From Spirochaetales bacterium (GTDB lineage: Bacteria; Spirochaetota; Spirochaetia; UBA9216): a stretch of 58,493 nt of DNA. Location: NCBI GenBank assembly GCA_016342585.1, contig JAEINK010000030.1, positions 1 to 58,493 of the forward strand, written 5' to 3'. A model generated the notes under the pieces. That model did no database searches, was not told the origin of the DNA, and saw only the letters and a list, made by a program, of their open reading frames with translations. Made by a program: the position numbers and the translations under genes. Positions 7,610 through 16,672 of the stretch are shown piece after piece. Position 1 is the first letter of the stretch. Each line of letters begins with the position of its first letter.

Positions 7610-9715
7610 CTACGCGCTATTTTTATGTTCTGCCAATTCAATTTCACCAAGCCCTTCCACGTTGAAACTCGGATCAATTTCGGGAACCGAGATTACCGAA
7701 ACATCAGGCAGTTCCCTTTTAAGACTGTTTTTAACAAGCACCCTGGCCGGTTCTGAAGTTAAAATTACTCCAAGATGACCATGTGCCTGAACCTCTTTTA
7801 CAGAGTTGGTTACGGCTGTAATCCATCCGCGCTGGGTTTCGGGATCGAGTGCCGCAATTGGTCCGGAGGCGGTATCAACTCTGGAGTCAATAATTCTCTG
7901 TTCAAGCTCTGGATTCATGGTTAAAACTCTTATGATTTTCTTTTCATCGGCTATACCTAGACAAATCTCTCTACCAAGCACCTGCCTTACCTTCTCCACA
8001 AGAAAACTGATTTCCCTTGAAATAGGAGCATAATCCGCTAAACCTTCTAAAATCGGGACAATATTTCGGATGGAAACCCTCTCAATCAGCAACCTCTGCA
8101 TAACCTTCAGGATTTCACCAAGGTTCAGGGTCTTATTGACTTCATCGACCACAGCCGAATAATCGGCTCGCAATGCCTCGAGGATTTTCTGAACTTCCTG
8201 ACGACCGATCAGTTCATGAGCATGAGCCTTTATCAACTCGGTAAGATGAGTTGCAATAACCGACTGATTATCGACAACCGTAAGCCCTTCCCTTTCGGCA
8301 CGGTCCCGGTAATCCTCTGTTATCCATTTTGCGGGAAGCCCGAAAGCCGGGTCAATGGTTTTTTCACCTGGAATTTCATCAGCAACATTTCCCGGGTTAA
8401 TCGCAAGATAGGCACCCGTTCTTATCGTGCCTTTCCCGACCTCAACACCCCGGATTTTAACGCAATACTGGGAAGGTTCCAAACGCATATTATCAATGAT
8501 TCTGATACGCGGCACAACCAGCCCCAGCTCCAGGGCGGCCTCTCTCCTTATTCTTGTTATCCTGTCCAGGAGTTCGGAACTTTGATCCTTATCCACAAGC
8601 GGAATAAGACCGTACCCAAGTTCCAGGGAGATTGGATCCAGAGGGACTACAGGAGATATTTCTGCAGGACTCGCCGCAGTTTCTACTTTTGCTTTTTCTG
8701 CTTCACCCGCGGCAAACTCAACTTTAGCCTTTTTACGTGTAAGCTGAATACCGACGAATCCCAGAAGCAGACTCATGGGAAGTAATACATACCAGGGAAA
8801 ACCGGGTATAAAAGTAAGAACAAGAAGGAAAACGGCGGCAATCCAGTAGATCCTTCCATCTCTGGTAAACTGTTCTGAGATATCTGAACCAAATGTACCA
8901 TCAGAGATGGCCCTTGTAACGATAAGACCTGTTGCCGTCGATACAAGGAGAGCCGGAAACTGGGAAATAAGTCCATCTCCAATAGTTAAGGAAATATAAT
9001 TCGATATGGCAAGGTCAACGGTTTCACCGTGAATGGTAACGCCGACAATGAAACCGGCAACCATATTTATCACTGTAATCAGGATACCGACCTTTACATT
9101 TCCGGAAACAAATTTTGACGCTCCATCCATAGCTCCGTAAAAGTCGGTCTCCTTCTGAAGATCGCTTTTCTTTTTAGTCGCCATCTCTTCGGTGATTGCC
9201 CCCGAGTTATATTCGGCCTCTATGGCCATCTGTTTTCCCGGGAGTGAATCAAGTGTAAATCGGGCGGCGACCTCGGCAACCCTCGTCGCACCCTTTGTAA
9301 TAACAATAAACTGCACAGCAACAATGATTATGAAAATGATAATACCAATAACAAGACCCTGAGCTCCCCCGGAGCCGACAACAAAAGTACCAAAGGCTCT
9401 TACCATTCGTCCGTCAAATTCGGCCCCCTTAGAGAGGATCAGCCGTGTTGAAGAGACGTTTAATGCCAGGCTGAATACAGTCGTAACAAGAAGAAGTGTA
9501 GGGAAAATTGAAAAATCCAAAGCACGCTTGGTATAAAGGACAATAAGAATGATCATAAGGGAGAGGACAAGGTTAACGATCATCAGCATATCCAGAATCA
9601 CGGTTGGAAGAGGGATAATCAGCATCATAACGACCATGATTACACCAACAGCAACCAGTACTTCAGACTTGTCACTCGATAAAATATTGCTGATTGAATT
9701 TCTTATATCAGACAT
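7610..9715 (-). CDS. flhA: Flagellar type III export gate protein FlhA
   Basis: The 701-residue protein has eight predicted membrane helices in the first 330 residues, with the family signature LDFSIFPTLLLVTTVFSLALN at the second helix region and the conserved cytoplasmic FHIPEP-type loop (about 140-200, TRVAEVAARFTLDSLPGKQ). The C-terminal half is the soluble domain that forms the nonameric export ring and docks chaperone-substrate complexes. Length is typical. It follows flhB by 15 bases and precedes flhF by 8. Confidence 0.96.
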   Translation of the reverse strand: MSDIRNSISNILSSDKSEVLVAVGVIMVVMMLIIPLPTVILDMLMIVNLVLSLMIILIVLYTKRALDFSIFPTLLLVTTVFSLALNVSSTRLILSKGAEFDGRMVRAFGTFVVGSGGAQGLVIGIIIFIIIVAVQFIVITKGATRVAEVAARFTLDSLPGKQMAIEAEYNSGAITEEMATKKKSDLQKETDFYGAMDGASKFVSGNVKVGILITVINMVAGFIVGVTIHGETVDLAISNYISLTIGDGLISQFPALLVSTATGLIVTRAISDGTFGSDISEQFTRDGRIYWIAAVFLLVLTFIPGFPWYVLLPMSLLLGFVGIQLTRKKAKVEFAAGEAEKAKVETAASPAEISPVVPLDPISLELGYGLIPLVDKDQSSELLDRITRIRREAALELGLVVPRIRIIDNMRLEPSQYCVKIRGVEVGKGTIRTGAYLAINPGNVADEIPGEKTIDPAFGLPAKWITEDYRDRAEREGLTVVDNQSVIATHLTELIKAHAHELIGRQEVQKILEALRADYSAVVDEVNKTLNLGEILKVMQRLLIERVSIRNIVPILEGLADYAPISREISFLVEKVRQVLGREICLGIADEKKIIRVLTMNPELEQRIIDSRVDTASGPIAALDPETQRGWITAVTNSVKEVQAHGHLGVILTSEPARVLVKNSLKRELPDVSVISVPEIDPSFNVEGLGEIELAEHKNSA

Positions 9716-9730
9716 ATATTTCTCCCATTA

Positions 9731-10909
9731 TCATACAGCCTCCAGGCTGATGCCCTTCATTTCGTACACCTGTTTAATGATGATAGCCATGGTCTCATAA
9801 TACTGTTCAGGTATTACTTCACCTATCTCTACTTCCGCATATAATGCCCGGGCAAGGGGTCTGTTTTCAATTATCGGGACATTGTTCTCCCCGGCAATTT
9901 CCCTTATCTTCAGGGCAATATTATCCTGCCCCTTGGCTACGACCCGGGGTGCTGGCATTTCGCCACCATATTTATACTGCATGGCCACGGCAAAATGGGT
10001 CGGGTTGGTAACAACAACATCCGCTTCGGGGACATTTCGCATCATATTATTGGAGAGTAAATCTCTCATTCGTTGCTTAAGCCTGCCTTTTACCAGGGGA
10101 TCACCATCCGCCTGTTTTCTCTCTTCCTTGATCTCGTGTTTGCTCATTTTCAAGGATTCCAGATGCTGCTTTTTTTGAAAATAGTAGTCAGCCAGGGCAA
10201 AAACCAGCATAAGAATGGCAGCCTCCAACATGATACGGAAGGCCAATCCTGCCACAGTTTGAATGGCTGTAAGAAATGTACCATTAAGTAAATCAACTAT
10301 ATCCTGTAGTTTACTTGTGATATTCAAGTAAGCAAGAGCGGCAATTATGGCCACCTTTACAATGGATTTCATGAGATTGAAAGCTGCCTCGGATGAAGCA
10401 AAGGAGCGCTGAAACCATTTGCCAATCTTCGGAACGATCTTCGAAAAATCAGGAGTAATCGGTTTTGTAGTAAATAAAAACCCAACCTGCAGTATATTTC
10501 CCATCAAAGCAGCCACAAAAGAGACAATCACAATTGGGGCTATAATCCTGAAATAAAAATTAAAAAAAGCCGTGGCCAGTACTCTCGTGGTAGAGGCATC
10601 TATCTCGGGTGCTCTTGAAAGAAAGAATTGCAGCATCTCTTTCATGGTCCCCATCATATATTTTCCGGTTACAGCAAGGGTTATTACTGCAAAAAGCAAA
10701 ATCAGAGCAGATGTCAAATCCGCTGATTTCGCAACCTTTCCATCTTCACGGGCCTTCCTTAATTTCTGTTCGGTAGGTTCTTCTGTTCGCCCTTCGTCCT
10801 CGGCGGCAAACCACTGGAGATCCATATTAAAGGCTGACTCGGAAAGAGGGAGCCTTCCGGGCAGGGGATAAACAGCGGTTCTATCTCTCTGAAAACAATA
10901 AATGGCCAT
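9731..10909 (-). CDS. flhB: Flagellar type III export switch protein FlhB
   Basis: ATG at 10909 overlaps the fliR stop (TGATG) and has GGGAGGGGG six bases upstream, giving 392 residues. A start at the internal ATG (MDLQWFAAEDEGRTEEPT) would match the usual FlhB N terminus better but has no ribosome binding site, so about 29 extra N-terminal residues are likely. Four membrane helices lie between about 65 and 250. The autocleavage motif NPTH is at about residue 302, after the cytoplasmic linker; cleavage there switches export from hook to filament substrates. It lies between fliR and flhA as in most flagellar operons. Confidence 0.94.
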   Translation of the reverse strand: MAIYCFQRDRTAVYPLPGRLPLSESAFNMDLQWFAAEDEGRTEEPTEQKLRKAREDGKVAKSADLTSALILLFAVITLAVTGKYMMGTMKEMLQFFLSRAPEIDASTTRVLATAFFNFYFRIIAPIVIVSFVAALMGNILQVGFLFTTKPITPDFSKIVPKIGKWFQRSFASSEAAFNLMKSIVKVAIIAALAYLNITSKLQDIVDLLNGTFLTAIQTVAGLAFRIMLEAAILMLVFALADYYFQKKQHLESLKMSKHEIKEERKQADGDPLVKGRLKQRMRDLLSNNMMRNVPEADVVVTNPTHFAVAMQYKYGGEMPAPRVVAKGQDNIALKIREIAGENNVPIIENRPLARALYAEVEIGEVIPEQYYETMAIIIKQVYEMKGISLEAV

Positions 10910-11697
10910 CACACGCCCCCTCCCTCAGCCAGAAGCTCATACAGGGTAACGAATCCCATATCGATAATTCGTCCGAAGGATTCCATGATAAAAGGCATAC
11001 AAATATACATGAGCAGGAAAGCGATAAATATGTTGATAGGAAATCCCAGCATCAACAGGTTCATCTGAGGGGCGGCTTTTGCCAGAAGTCCCATGGAAAC
11101 CGAGGCTAAAAACAGGGTTCCCATTACAGGTAGTGCAATAAGAAGAGCATGACCGAATAGTCCGCCGATACTGGTCATAACCGTTTGGATCAGATAGTCT
11201 CTCTTCTCCATAAACGTAAGGGCCGTGACCGTCTCAAAAGAGCGATAGACCCCGACAAGAAATATTTTCTGTAAGCCGCTGACAGTTAAGAGGACAAACA
11301 TGGCAATAAGGTTTAAAAACTGGCCAATCAGAGGTAATTGCAGCTGTGCCAGTGGATCGTAAACCTGTGATGAGGCAAAACCCATCTGCAAGGAGAAGAA
11401 CTGCCCCGCCAACTGGAAAGCCGAATAGATAACATTCAAAAGAAACCCCATGATGACACCGATCATGGCCTCTCCGAGAATCAGGGCGGCATAAAACAAG
11501 CCCTGTTCGGGGATAAGGTATCCGGCTTGTTCTACCCATGGTAAAACAGCAACCGCAGTAAAGAGCCCCAGGCCAACCCTGGCAATTCCGGGAATATTTC
11601 TGGAAGAGAACATGGGTGCAACCATAAGAAGCCCGAATATACGAGCAAATATGAGAAGAAATAATTGTGCTCTCAGGATCAGAAACCCGATACTCAT
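10909..11697 (-). CDS. fliR: Flagellar export protein FliR
   Basis: This is a 262-residue integral membrane protein with about six hydrophobic helices and the FliR-typical GLLLAKAAPQ-like segment (MGLLAKAAPQMNLLMLGFPI). With FliP and FliQ it forms the export gate core inside the MS ring. It begins one base after the fliQ stop and its stop codon overlaps the flhB start. The stop region GGAGGGGGCGTGTGATG doubles as the flhB ribosome binding site, so the two are translationally coupled. Confidence 0.95.
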   Translation of the reverse strand: MSIGFLILRAQLFLLIFARIFGLLMVAPMFSSRNIPGIARVGLGLFTAVAVLPWVEQAGYLIPEQGLFYAALILGEAMIGVIMGFLLNVIYSAFQLAGQFFSLQMGFASSQVYDPLAQLQLPLIGQFLNLIAMFVLLTVSGLQKIFLVGVYRSFETVTALTFMEKRDYLIQTVMTSIGGLFGHALLIALPVMGTLFLASVSMGLLAKAAPQMNLLMLGFPINIFIAFLLMYICMPFIMESFGRIIDMGFVTLYELLAEGGGV

Positions 11698-11698
11698 T

Positions 11699-11968
11699 CT
11701 ATCTTACCATCTCCGGTATCCTCATTATTATATCTATGGCATACTCCCGCATAGAAGTAAGCATCCACTCTCCGAAAAACATAAGTGTGATAAAGATAGC
11801 AGCTATCTTCGGGACAAAAGTCAGGGTCTGTTCCTGAATCGATGTTGTCGCCTGAAAGATAGAGACAGTAAGACCAACTATCATACTTATTATAAGTACT
11901 GGTGCGGCTAACATCATAACCTGAAATATTCCGCTTCTCATTATCTCTACAGCCGTTCCTACACTCAT
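11699..11968 (-). CDS. fliQ: Flagellar export protein FliQ
   Basis: The 89-residue protein has two long hydrophobic helices joined by the polar loop ATTSIQEQTLTFVPKI, which is highly conserved in FliQ (SIQEQTL motif). It is the third small component of the FliPQR export gate. It lies 9 bases after fliP and 1 base before fliR. Confidence 0.95.
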   Translation of the reverse strand: MSVGTAVEIMRSGIFQVMMLAAPVLIISMIVGLTVSIFQATTSIQEQTLTFVPKIAAIFITLMFFGEWMLTSMREYAIDIIMRIPEMVR

Positions 11969-11977
11969 TCCTCACCT

Positions 11978-12841
11978 CTAAAAGAAACTCCGAACCATCT
12001 GTTCGGTAATCAGATTCCATCCATCCACGAGAACGAAGAGGATCATCTTAAAAGGAAGAGAGATCATAACCGGGGGAAGCATGATCATACCCATGGACAT
12101 CAAAGTGGATGCCACTACCATATCTATTATTATGAATGGAACAAACAACAGTATTCCAATTTTAAAAGCAATCGTAAGTTCATTTAAAATAAAAGCAGGA
12201 ATAAGAACATAAGTAGGGACATCTGCTGCTGTCGCCGGTTTATCAAGATTGGCAAGCTTCATGAATAACTGAATATTCTCATGGTCACCGGTCATTTGGC
12301 GAAACATGAATGCCCGAATAGGCTTCTCAGAATTCTGATACATCTCTTCAAAACCTATCTCTCCATCAGAAAAAGGTTTAAACCCATTATCGTATATGTT
12401 TGTAAAGGTAGGCCACATGATGAAAAGGGTAAGAAAAAGGGCAATTCCCATCAGTACAGAGTTCGGGGGGACCTGCTGCAGAGAAAGGGACTGCCGGATA
12501 AAATTAAAAACCACAGAGATCCTCAAAAAAGAGGTCATTAAAATAATAATGGATGGTGAAAGGCTTAGAATAGCCAGAAATATAATAAGCTGGATGGAGA
12601 GGGCGACTTCCTGATTGGATTCCGGTTCTCTAATAGCAAGATCCACGAATGGAATACCATTCCCAAAAATTGAGTCTGTCAATTGATTTTCATCACCGGC
12701 TTCCAAATCAAAGAAACCGGGTTGATCTGTTACAGATCCCGCAGGGTCACCATCACCGGCCGCAGCCTGTGCATAGATCCCTGACATCGATGACAGGCAT
12801 AAGATCACCGTCACCATGATCAGATAAAAGCGTTTAGTCAT
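11978..12841 (-). CDS. fliP: Flagellar export gate protein FliP
   Basis: The 287-residue protein begins with a cleavable signal peptide (about residues 1-27, ending near IYAQAAAG), then a Gly/Asp-rich periplasmic stretch and the FliP family core with LSLSPSIIILMTSFLRISVVF and the C-terminal SMGMIMLPPVMISLPFKMI region. Presence of the signal peptide agrees with the Gram-negative FliP type. GGGGGGGA precedes the ATG. It lies 55 bases after fliO and 9 before fliQ. Confidence 0.96.
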   Translation of the reverse strand: MTKRFYLIMVTVILCLSSMSGIYAQAAAGDGDPAGSVTDQPGFFDLEAGDENQLTDSIFGNGIPFVDLAIREPESNQEVALSIQLIIFLAILSLSPSIIILMTSFLRISVVFNFIRQSLSLQQVPPNSVLMGIALFLTLFIMWPTFTNIYDNGFKPFSDGEIGFEEMYQNSEKPIRAFMFRQMTGDHENIQLFMKLANLDKPATAADVPTYVLIPAFILNELTIAFKIGILLFVPFIIIDMVVASTLMSMGMIMLPPVMISLPFKMILFVLVDGWNLITEQMVRSFF

Positions 12842-12896
12842 TCCCCCCCCAGGTACTAACTCTAATTACATTTTAGCACAAATTAACGCTTAATTC

Positions 12897-13505
12897 CTAC
12901 ATCTTTTTTAAACGTTCTCGCTGTTCCTTCATAAAATCCTTGTTCTTAGACATGGATTTGCCCAAATTCACGTCTGAATCACCTCTTTTAATAAGCCGCG
13001 AAAAGATATCTGCAAAATTTCTTGGTTCCAGGGGTGTTTCTGATGTGGATATTTTGAATCTTATATCATCGACAGCGTCTTTATTGTCGATTTTGGAAAT
13101 AAGATTTACTCCATTTTCAGCCGCACCCACAAGGAAGAATTCCTGGCCTGTTTCGATCAAATGAACCGATTTATCCCCCCCCAAACCAAGACTGGCATGT
13201 AGATCTATAAGGTTGTTGGGTTGATATTTTGCACCACCGGCTTTTCTCATGAAGTGGAATATCGCATAGATTAAGATTAGAACTCCTGCCAGGATTAGAA
13301 TCATCCTGATGACATCCCAGGCCGTGACAGCCGTACCACCAGGTGTTAAATCGGCAATAGGATTTTCCGTATCTTCTATGAGAATCGTATTTTCATCCGG
13401 TAGTGCCTGTGCATTTGCAATGGATGAATCTGTCTCCTGGGCCCCTAACAAAGCCTGAAAACAAAAAAACAGGATAAATATTTTTACAAAAGGATCTCTT
13501 TTCAC
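12897..13505 (-). CDS. fliO: Flagellar biosynthesis protein FliO (FliZ of spirochaetes)
   Basis: GTG at 13505 is chosen: GGGGAGGG lies 5 bases upstream, and the protein then starts with a signal peptide (VKRDPFVKIFILFFCFQALLGAQ region), giving 202 residues. A longer reading to 13616 would place 37 unlikely residues before it. After an Asp/Glu-rich periplasmic segment there is one membrane helix (about 63-85, VIRMILILAGVLILIYAIF), then the FliO cytoplasmic domain (SLGLGGDKSVHLIETGQEFFLVG). FliO is the assembly scaffold for the FliP-FliR complex. It sits in the usual place before fliP. Confidence 0.88.
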   Translation of the reverse strand: MKRDPFVKIFILFFCFQALLGAQETDSSIANAQALPDENTILIEDTENPIADLTPGGTAVTAWDVIRMILILAGVLILIYAIFHFMRKAGGAKYQPNNLIDLHASLGLGGDKSVHLIETGQEFFLVGAAENGVNLISKIDNKDAVDDIRFKISTSETPLEPRNFADIFSRLIKRGDSDVNLGKSMSKNKDFMKEQRERLKKM

Positions 13506-13585
13506 ACGCCCTCCCCGGTGAAAACAAACATAGGGAAATCGTGTATCCATGATTTCCCGGTTTTGAAATATGGAATTAAAATAAT

Positions 13586-13599
13586 GCTCCTGATGGAGC
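13586..13599 (-). other. Short hairpin in the fliY-fliO gap
   Basis: The 145-base gap between fliY and fliO holds a 5-bp stem (GCTCC atca GGAGC on the minus strand) followed by ATTATTTTAATT. It is weaker than a proper terminator and the downstream genes are essential parts of the same export system, so it may at most attenuate or mark RNA processing. Otherwise I see nothing coding in this gap. Confidence 0.35.
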
Positions 13600-13650
13600 C
13601 TCCTAACCAGACTCAACCAGGTTTATTTTATTCCTTATATAACAAACAGA

Positions 13651-14898
13651 CTAGGTATAATCACCCATTCTGTCCAGAGGTGAGACAATCTCGGTTACAC
13701 GAACTCCAAAGTTTTCGTCGATAACGACAACCTCACCCTTGGCAATAAGTTTATGATTGACAAGTATATCTACCGGTTCACCGGCGAGTTTATCAAGCTC
13801 TATAATCGTACCCTCTCCCATTCCAAGGATATCTTTGATGAGCCGTTTTGTTCGTCCAAGTTCTACGGTCATCTCCATGTATACATCCATGAGGAGGCCG
13901 ATATTCCCCTGATCACCGGAACCGGTCTGAGGATTCAGACCGGGGAACTGAACGGACTGAACGCCCATATTGGGCTGTCCCATTCCATAGCCGCCCATAT
14001 TCATGCCGCCCATATTCATGCCGCCCATTTGCTGCGGCATCTGGCCCGTTCCCATCTGGTTTTGCTGCATCTGGGACTGACCACCCATGCCGCCCATATT
14101 CATACCACCGCCCATGGCTCCCATTCCGCCCATGTCCATTCCACCGCCCATGGCTCCCATATCCATGCCACCAGCACCACCGGTAGCAGCTTCAAGACTT
14201 GCCATATCGGCCAGGTCAAGACCACCACCCAGAGGTTCAGCAGCATCAGGAGTAAGAAGAGATTTCACCATGGCCAAATCGTAAAGCTCAACCAGGGTTG
14301 AAGGGGGTTTGGAATCAACGGTAATTTGATACTCAACCTTAACAAAGGGGCCTGACTGGAAATTAAAGGAAGAACCATCTACCTTGTGAGTATCACCAGG
14401 TGTCGGCATTATTGTCTGACCGATTTTATCACCGAAAGCTGTCGAGGTTGTTCCCGCAAGAGTGTTTCCCGCCTCTCCCAAGGCGGAAAAGGCAGCTTCG
14501 CTCAGCTCAACCCCATCCATACCCATCATCATACCAGCCATATTCTCGGCAAAGCCAGCCTCCAGCAGGTAAGAGTGTTTTCCACTCATCCCTTCCTGAA
14601 AGTCGAGATTGATTTCAACAATGTCACCCGGGAAAAGCGCAGCAATTCCACTATTGTCTGTAACATCTACAACCGGGTTAACTAATTCTACGGTATCATT
14701 GATCAGGTTATTTAAATTTGAAACCTGAGAAGAGAGTAATCCTTCAATAAGTCCGAGAAATTCCTGTTTTTCGGCATCTGTGAGACCCGTTCCGCCCATA
14801 CCCATAGGTACAACCGGTTCAGGAGCTCCCATATCCATGCCTCCGCCACCTTGCAGTAAAGCATCAATTTCGTCTTGAGACAGAGATCCGTCACTCAT
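13651..14898 (-). CDS. fliY: Flagellar motor switch phosphatase FliY (FliN/CheC fusion)
   Basis: The 415-residue protein has the FliY layout. Residues 4-17 (GSLSQDEIDALLQG) are the FliM-like CheY-P-binding peptide. Residues about 40-220 are a CheC/FliM-middle domain; the second helix carries the CheC phosphatase pattern Ser138-x3-Glu142-x2-Asn145, while the equivalent first site near 50-65 lacks the Glu/Asn pair. Residues about 241-313 are a Met/Gly/Gln-rich low-complexity linker of GGMDMG/GGMNMG units. Residues about 330-413 are the FliN SpoA domain (GRTKRLIKDILGMGEGTIIEL, GEPVDILVNHKLIAKGEVV). It should sit in the C-ring and may dephosphorylate CheY-P. Start overlaps the fliM stop by one base. 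Confidence 0.93.
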   Translation of the reverse strand: MSDGSLSQDEIDALLQGGGGMDMGAPEPVVPMGMGGTGLTDAEKQEFLGLIEGLLSSQVSNLNNLINDTVELVNPVVDVTDNSGIAALFPGDIVEINLDFQEGMSGKHSYLLEAGFAENMAGMMMGMDGVELSEAAFSALGEAGNTLAGTTSTAFGDKIGQTIMPTPGDTHKVDGSSFNFQSGPFVKVEYQITVDSKPPSTLVELYDLAMVKSLLTPDAAEPLGGGLDLADMASLEAATGGAGGMDMGAMGGGMDMGGMGAMGGGMNMGGMGGQSQMQQNQMGTGQMPQQMGGMNMGGMNMGGYGMGQPNMGVQSVQFPGLNPQTGSGDQGNIGLLMDVYMEMTVELGRTKRLIKDILGMGEGTIIELDKLAGEPVDILVNHKLIAKGEVVVIDENFGVRVTEIVSPLDRMGDYT

Positions 14899-15923
14899 TA
14901 TTCCTCTCCTTCAACAGCGAGTTCTTCGAACTCTTCTTTGCTAACATCTTCAAGTTTCTTAGTAATCTGCACCGCAACCTTACTTCCCACGACACCCGGT
15001 TTACACATGAACTTGGGACGGTTTCCAATCTTTACAACCATCTCATCACTCGTTCTGGTATTCGGCAGCCTGATAGTATCCCCCGGCTGGAGGGAAAGGA
15101 CATCTCTGACATGGAGATTCATTGAACCGATTTCGGCTACAACAGCAATCCCAATCGAGGCAAGTCGCTCCTTAAGAGTATTAAGGTTTTCGGTAGTCCC
15201 GCCGCTTCGTACTGAAGAGTACATATACTGGGCGGAAAGTTTTGATATAATTGGTTCGATGGTAAGATAGGGAATACAAAAGTTAATCATTCCTTCTACT
15301 TCACCAACCTTGGTCTCCAGGGTCACAAGCACAACCATTTCATTCGGCGGTACAATCTGGGCAAACTGAGGATTTGTCTCGATCTGACCTAATCTTGGCC
15401 TCAAATCAATAACCTGGCTCCAGGCTTCTCTTAAGTTTCCGAGGATCCTAACAATGATCCCTTCCATAACCGATGCTTCGATGTCCGAAAGATCTCGTGT
15501 AATTTTTGTTCCTTCACCCTGCCCCCCAAAAAGGCGGTCAATAATGGAAAAGGTAATTGAGGGATCAATTTCCAGAACAGCCGATCCCTTGAGGGGATCC
15601 ATATTAATAATTCCAAGGGTTGTGGGGTTTGGAATCGATCGAATAAACTCTTCATATGTCAACTGATCTACCGAAGCAACATGAACATGCACCAGAGATC
15701 TTAACTGGGCAGACAGGGCGGTCGTTGTCAATCTGGCAAAGGTTTCATGCATGATAGAAACAGTACGAATCTGTTCCTTCGAAAATTTATCAGGACGCTT
15801 AAAATCATAAATCTTGATCTTACGCTGATCTGTTGCCTGAGTAACCTGTTCTGTCTCAATGTCCCCGGTTGAAATGGCAGTCAGTAACTGATCAATTTCG
15901 TCCTGGGAAAGTACTTCATTCAT
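14898..15923 (-). CDS. fliM: Flagellar motor switch protein FliM
   Basis: The 341-residue C-ring protein begins with the CheY-P-binding peptide (MNEVLSQDEIDQLLTAI), followed by the middle domain that contacts FliG (about 50-235) and a C-terminal SpoA domain (about 255-325, VRDVLSLQPGDTIRL and KVAVQITKKL). Length is typical. It lies 36 bases after fliL and shares one base with fliY. Confidence 0.96.
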   Translation of the reverse strand: MNEVLSQDEIDQLLTAISTGDIETEQVTQATDQRKIKIYDFKRPDKFSKEQIRTVSIMHETFARLTTTALSAQLRSLVHVHVASVDQLTYEEFIRSIPNPTTLGIINMDPLKGSAVLEIDPSITFSIIDRLFGGQGEGTKITRDLSDIEASVMEGIIVRILGNLREAWSQVIDLRPRLGQIETNPQFAQIVPPNEMVVLVTLETKVGEVEGMINFCIPYLTIEPIISKLSAQYMYSSVRSGGTTENLNTLKERLASIGIAVVAEIGSMNLHVRDVLSLQPGDTIRLPNTRTSDEMVVKIGNRPKFMCKPGVVGSKVAVQITKKLEDVSKEEFEELAVEGEE

Positions 15924-15959
15924 CTATGCTTCCCTGCTCCCGATTATATCATGCACTTA

Positions 15960-16511
15960 TCAGAAATCATATACATTATATTCCATGAAAATTATCTGCT
16001 GAACAGCATTTCCCTGGGTTAAAAGGCGGTTTATCTGCTCCCGCAGCTCCTGCTTTACAGCGGCCTCGGTGTAAGGCGTTAATTCTTCTTTTGTTTTCCT
16101 GGAGAAGTATTGACGGATCAGATCAAATATCTGATTTTCTCTCTTCACAAGTTCTCCCTGAACTTCCTTACTCCCGGACTCATACCCAATTTTAACCTGA
16201 ACAATAACTGTCGCAGCTGGTTCATCCCCGGTTCGAGATCGGACCTCTTCTATGGAAAACCAGTCATAGGTAGGGGTCTTTGCAACCATAACCTCGGATG
16301 TGGTCGGCTGAGTCATTCCTGTTGTTCCGCGATTTAAGATTCTCATTGTAAAGAAAACAACCGTTACAATAAAAATCAGGGATGCCAGAATTATTGCTAC
16401 CCATTTAAGGATCTTGGGAAGAAGGGTTTTTATAAGATTCGATTTTTCACCAACTTCCAGCTCCTGGCCGCCGGCTACATCACCATCATCATAAATATCA
16501 TCATCTGCCAT
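15960..16511 (-). CDS. fliL: Flagellar basal-body-associated protein FliL
   Basis: The 183-residue protein has an acidic N-terminal cytoplasmic tail, a single membrane helix at about residues 33-57 and a periplasmic FliL domain (about 80-183) ending in VQQIIFMEYNVYDF-like sequence, typical of FliL C termini. FliL rings surround the stator units and stabilise MotAB. It follows motB after a 153-base gap that contains a nested inverted repeat, and precedes fliM by 36 bases. Confidence 0.92.
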   Translation of the reverse strand: MADDDIYDDGDVAGGQELEVGEKSNLIKTLLPKILKWVAIILASLIFIVTVVFFTMRILNRGTTGMTQPTTSEVMVAKTPTYDWFSIEEVRSRTGDEPAATVIVQVKIGYESGSKEVQGELVKRENQIFDLIRQYFSRKTKEELTPYTEAAVKQELREQINRLLTQGNAVQQIIFMEYNVYDF

Positions 16512-16561
16512 ACTCTGCTCCTAATCGTAAAGGTTACTTGAGTCTCCCCGTTCACCTCATG

Positions 16562-16602
16562 CTTGAAAGTTTTAACAATACTGTTAAAAAGACAATTTCA
16601 AG
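16562..16602. promoter_or_regulatory. Nested inverted repeat between motB and fliL
   Basis: The sequence is CTTGAAA g TTTTAACA atac TGTTAAAA agacaa TTTCAAG: an 8-bp perfect inner dyad (16570-16577 and 16582-16589) inside a 7-bp outer dyad (16562-16568 and 16596-16602). It is AT-rich and has no T-run immediately after it on the minus strand, so it is unlikely to be a simple terminator. It lies 51 bases before the fliL start, a plausible spot for an operator or an RNA element that separates motAB from fliL expression. Confidence 0.5.
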
Positions 16603-16655
16603 TCCCAGTTTAAAATTTAACAAATATCCGGTATTATGCATACCTCTAAAAGCAA

Positions 16656-16672
16656 ATCTATTTACTATAGAT
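16656..16672 (-). other. Weak AT-rich hairpin overlapping the motB stop
   Basis: ATCTAT agtaa ATAGAT on the minus strand spans the motB stop and is followed by TTGCTTTT. The six-pair stem holds only one G-C pair, so termination here would be inefficient; it may protect the motB 3' end. Confidence 0.3.

Noticed and set aside
13506..13616. Longer FliO start at 13616
   Set aside because: It would put 37 non-hydrophobic residues before a clear signal peptide; GTG at 13505 has a ribosome binding site at the right distance.
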